DNA of 6,363 nt from the NCBI GenBank assembly GCA_945918815.1, contig CAMEIU010000122.1, positions 1 to 6,363 on the forward strand, in the 5' to 3' direction. The stretch comes from an uncultured Clostridia bacterium (GTDB taxonomy: Bacteria; Bacillota; Clostridia; Oscillospirales; Oscillospiraceae). The position numbers and the translations under genes were made by a program. Of this stretch, positions 6,251 through 6,363 are shown piece after piece. Below the pieces are notes generated by a model, which was not told where the DNA came from, did no database searches, and was given only the letters and a program-made list of their open reading frames with translations. The number at the start of each line of letters is the position of its first letter. Positions within the stretch are counted from its first letter, which is position 1.

Positions 6251-6279
6251 ATTATAAAGAATCCCCTGCCGAATTACAA
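6251..6279 (-). promoter_or_regulatory. Sigma-70 promoter, probably for rarA
   Basis: On the minus strand a perfect -10 box TATAAT (6256-6251) is preceded, after a 17-base spacer, by TTGTAA (6279-6274), a 4-of-6 match to the -35 consensus. The start site would be near 6244, leaving a leader of about 240 nt that transcribes the whole 6069-6201 element. I found no closer convincing promoter, but a second one nearer the gene cannot be excluded. Confidence 0.6.
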
Positions 6280-6363
6280 GGGGCGCTTCGTTCCCTTTGT
6301 TTCCACTTCTGTAGCGTTACAATTGATGTGAGACCAAGGGTATAGAAAAAAGCGATTGAGTTC

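Larger units (their letters stand above)
6005..6363. other. 359-bp gene-free region upstream of rarA
   Basis: No coding sequence is supported here. It contains, reading from rarA outwards, a small hairpin around the rarA ribosome binding site, a 133-bp structured repeat element (6069-6201), and a minus-strand promoter (6251-6279). Near the right edge a weak plus-strand promoter candidate (TTACAA 6317-6322, 18-base spacer, TATAGA 6341-6346) may serve a gene beyond the window. The short open frames here translate to repeat-like, low-complexity sequence. Confidence 0.7.

Noticed and set aside
1..6363. A previously undescribed multi-gene system (defence, secretion or biosynthetic cluster)
   Set aside because: All six genes belong to recognisable families in ordinary arrangements. 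The unexplained material is intergenic repeats and regulation, not a new gene system.

Overview
The window looks like a chromosomal stretch from a high-GC member of the Clostridia, probably an Oscillospiraceae-type gut anaerobe. The grounds are GC-rich third codon positions, strong AGGAGG-type ribosome binding sites, a DUF951 protein (a Firmicutes family), a clostridial-type two-gene ABC exporter behind a MarR regulator, and short GC-rich hairpin repeats with the core CGTAGGGGCG between genes. The taxonomic assignment is inference, not a database match.

Layout, left to right. Positions 1-3276 (minus strand) are a three-gene operon: a MarR-family repressor (2800-3276), a half-size ABC exporter subunit with a degenerate nucleotide-binding site (1070-2803), and a partner exporter subunit that runs off the left edge (1-1077). 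The three genes overlap by 4 and 8 bases, so they are tightly coupled. The first exporter gene carries one in-frame TAA at codon 93 and is otherwise intact, so the heterodimeric pump is probably inactivated or the base is an error. A near-ideal sigma-70 promoter lies at 3318-3346, embedded in three copies of a G(G)YACCGRG motif that are candidate MarR operators.

Positions 3357-3468 hold a long imperfect inverted repeat. A small DUF951 Zn-ribbon-like gene (3469-3666, minus) and a gene for a protein with S1 RNA-binding domains (3721-4644, plus) diverge from a 54-bp gap. The S1 gene converges on rarA/mgsA (4745-6004, minus), an AAA+ ATPase of replication-fork maintenance. The 100-bp gap between them is packed with repeats: a hairpin whose loop region contains the S1 stop codon, a second hairpin, and six 7-bp tandem repeats, the last containing the rarA stop codon.

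Positions 6005-6363 carry no gene. They hold a well-formed promoter for rarA (6251-6279), an unusually long leader of about 240 nt, and within that leader a 133-bp element with 11-bp terminal inverted repeats (6069-6201) that resembles the other repeats. All recognised genes belong to known families. The unexplained material is the set of intergenic repeat elements, two of which supply or touch stop codons, and the operator architecture of the MarR promoter. I see no evidence for a new multi-gene system.
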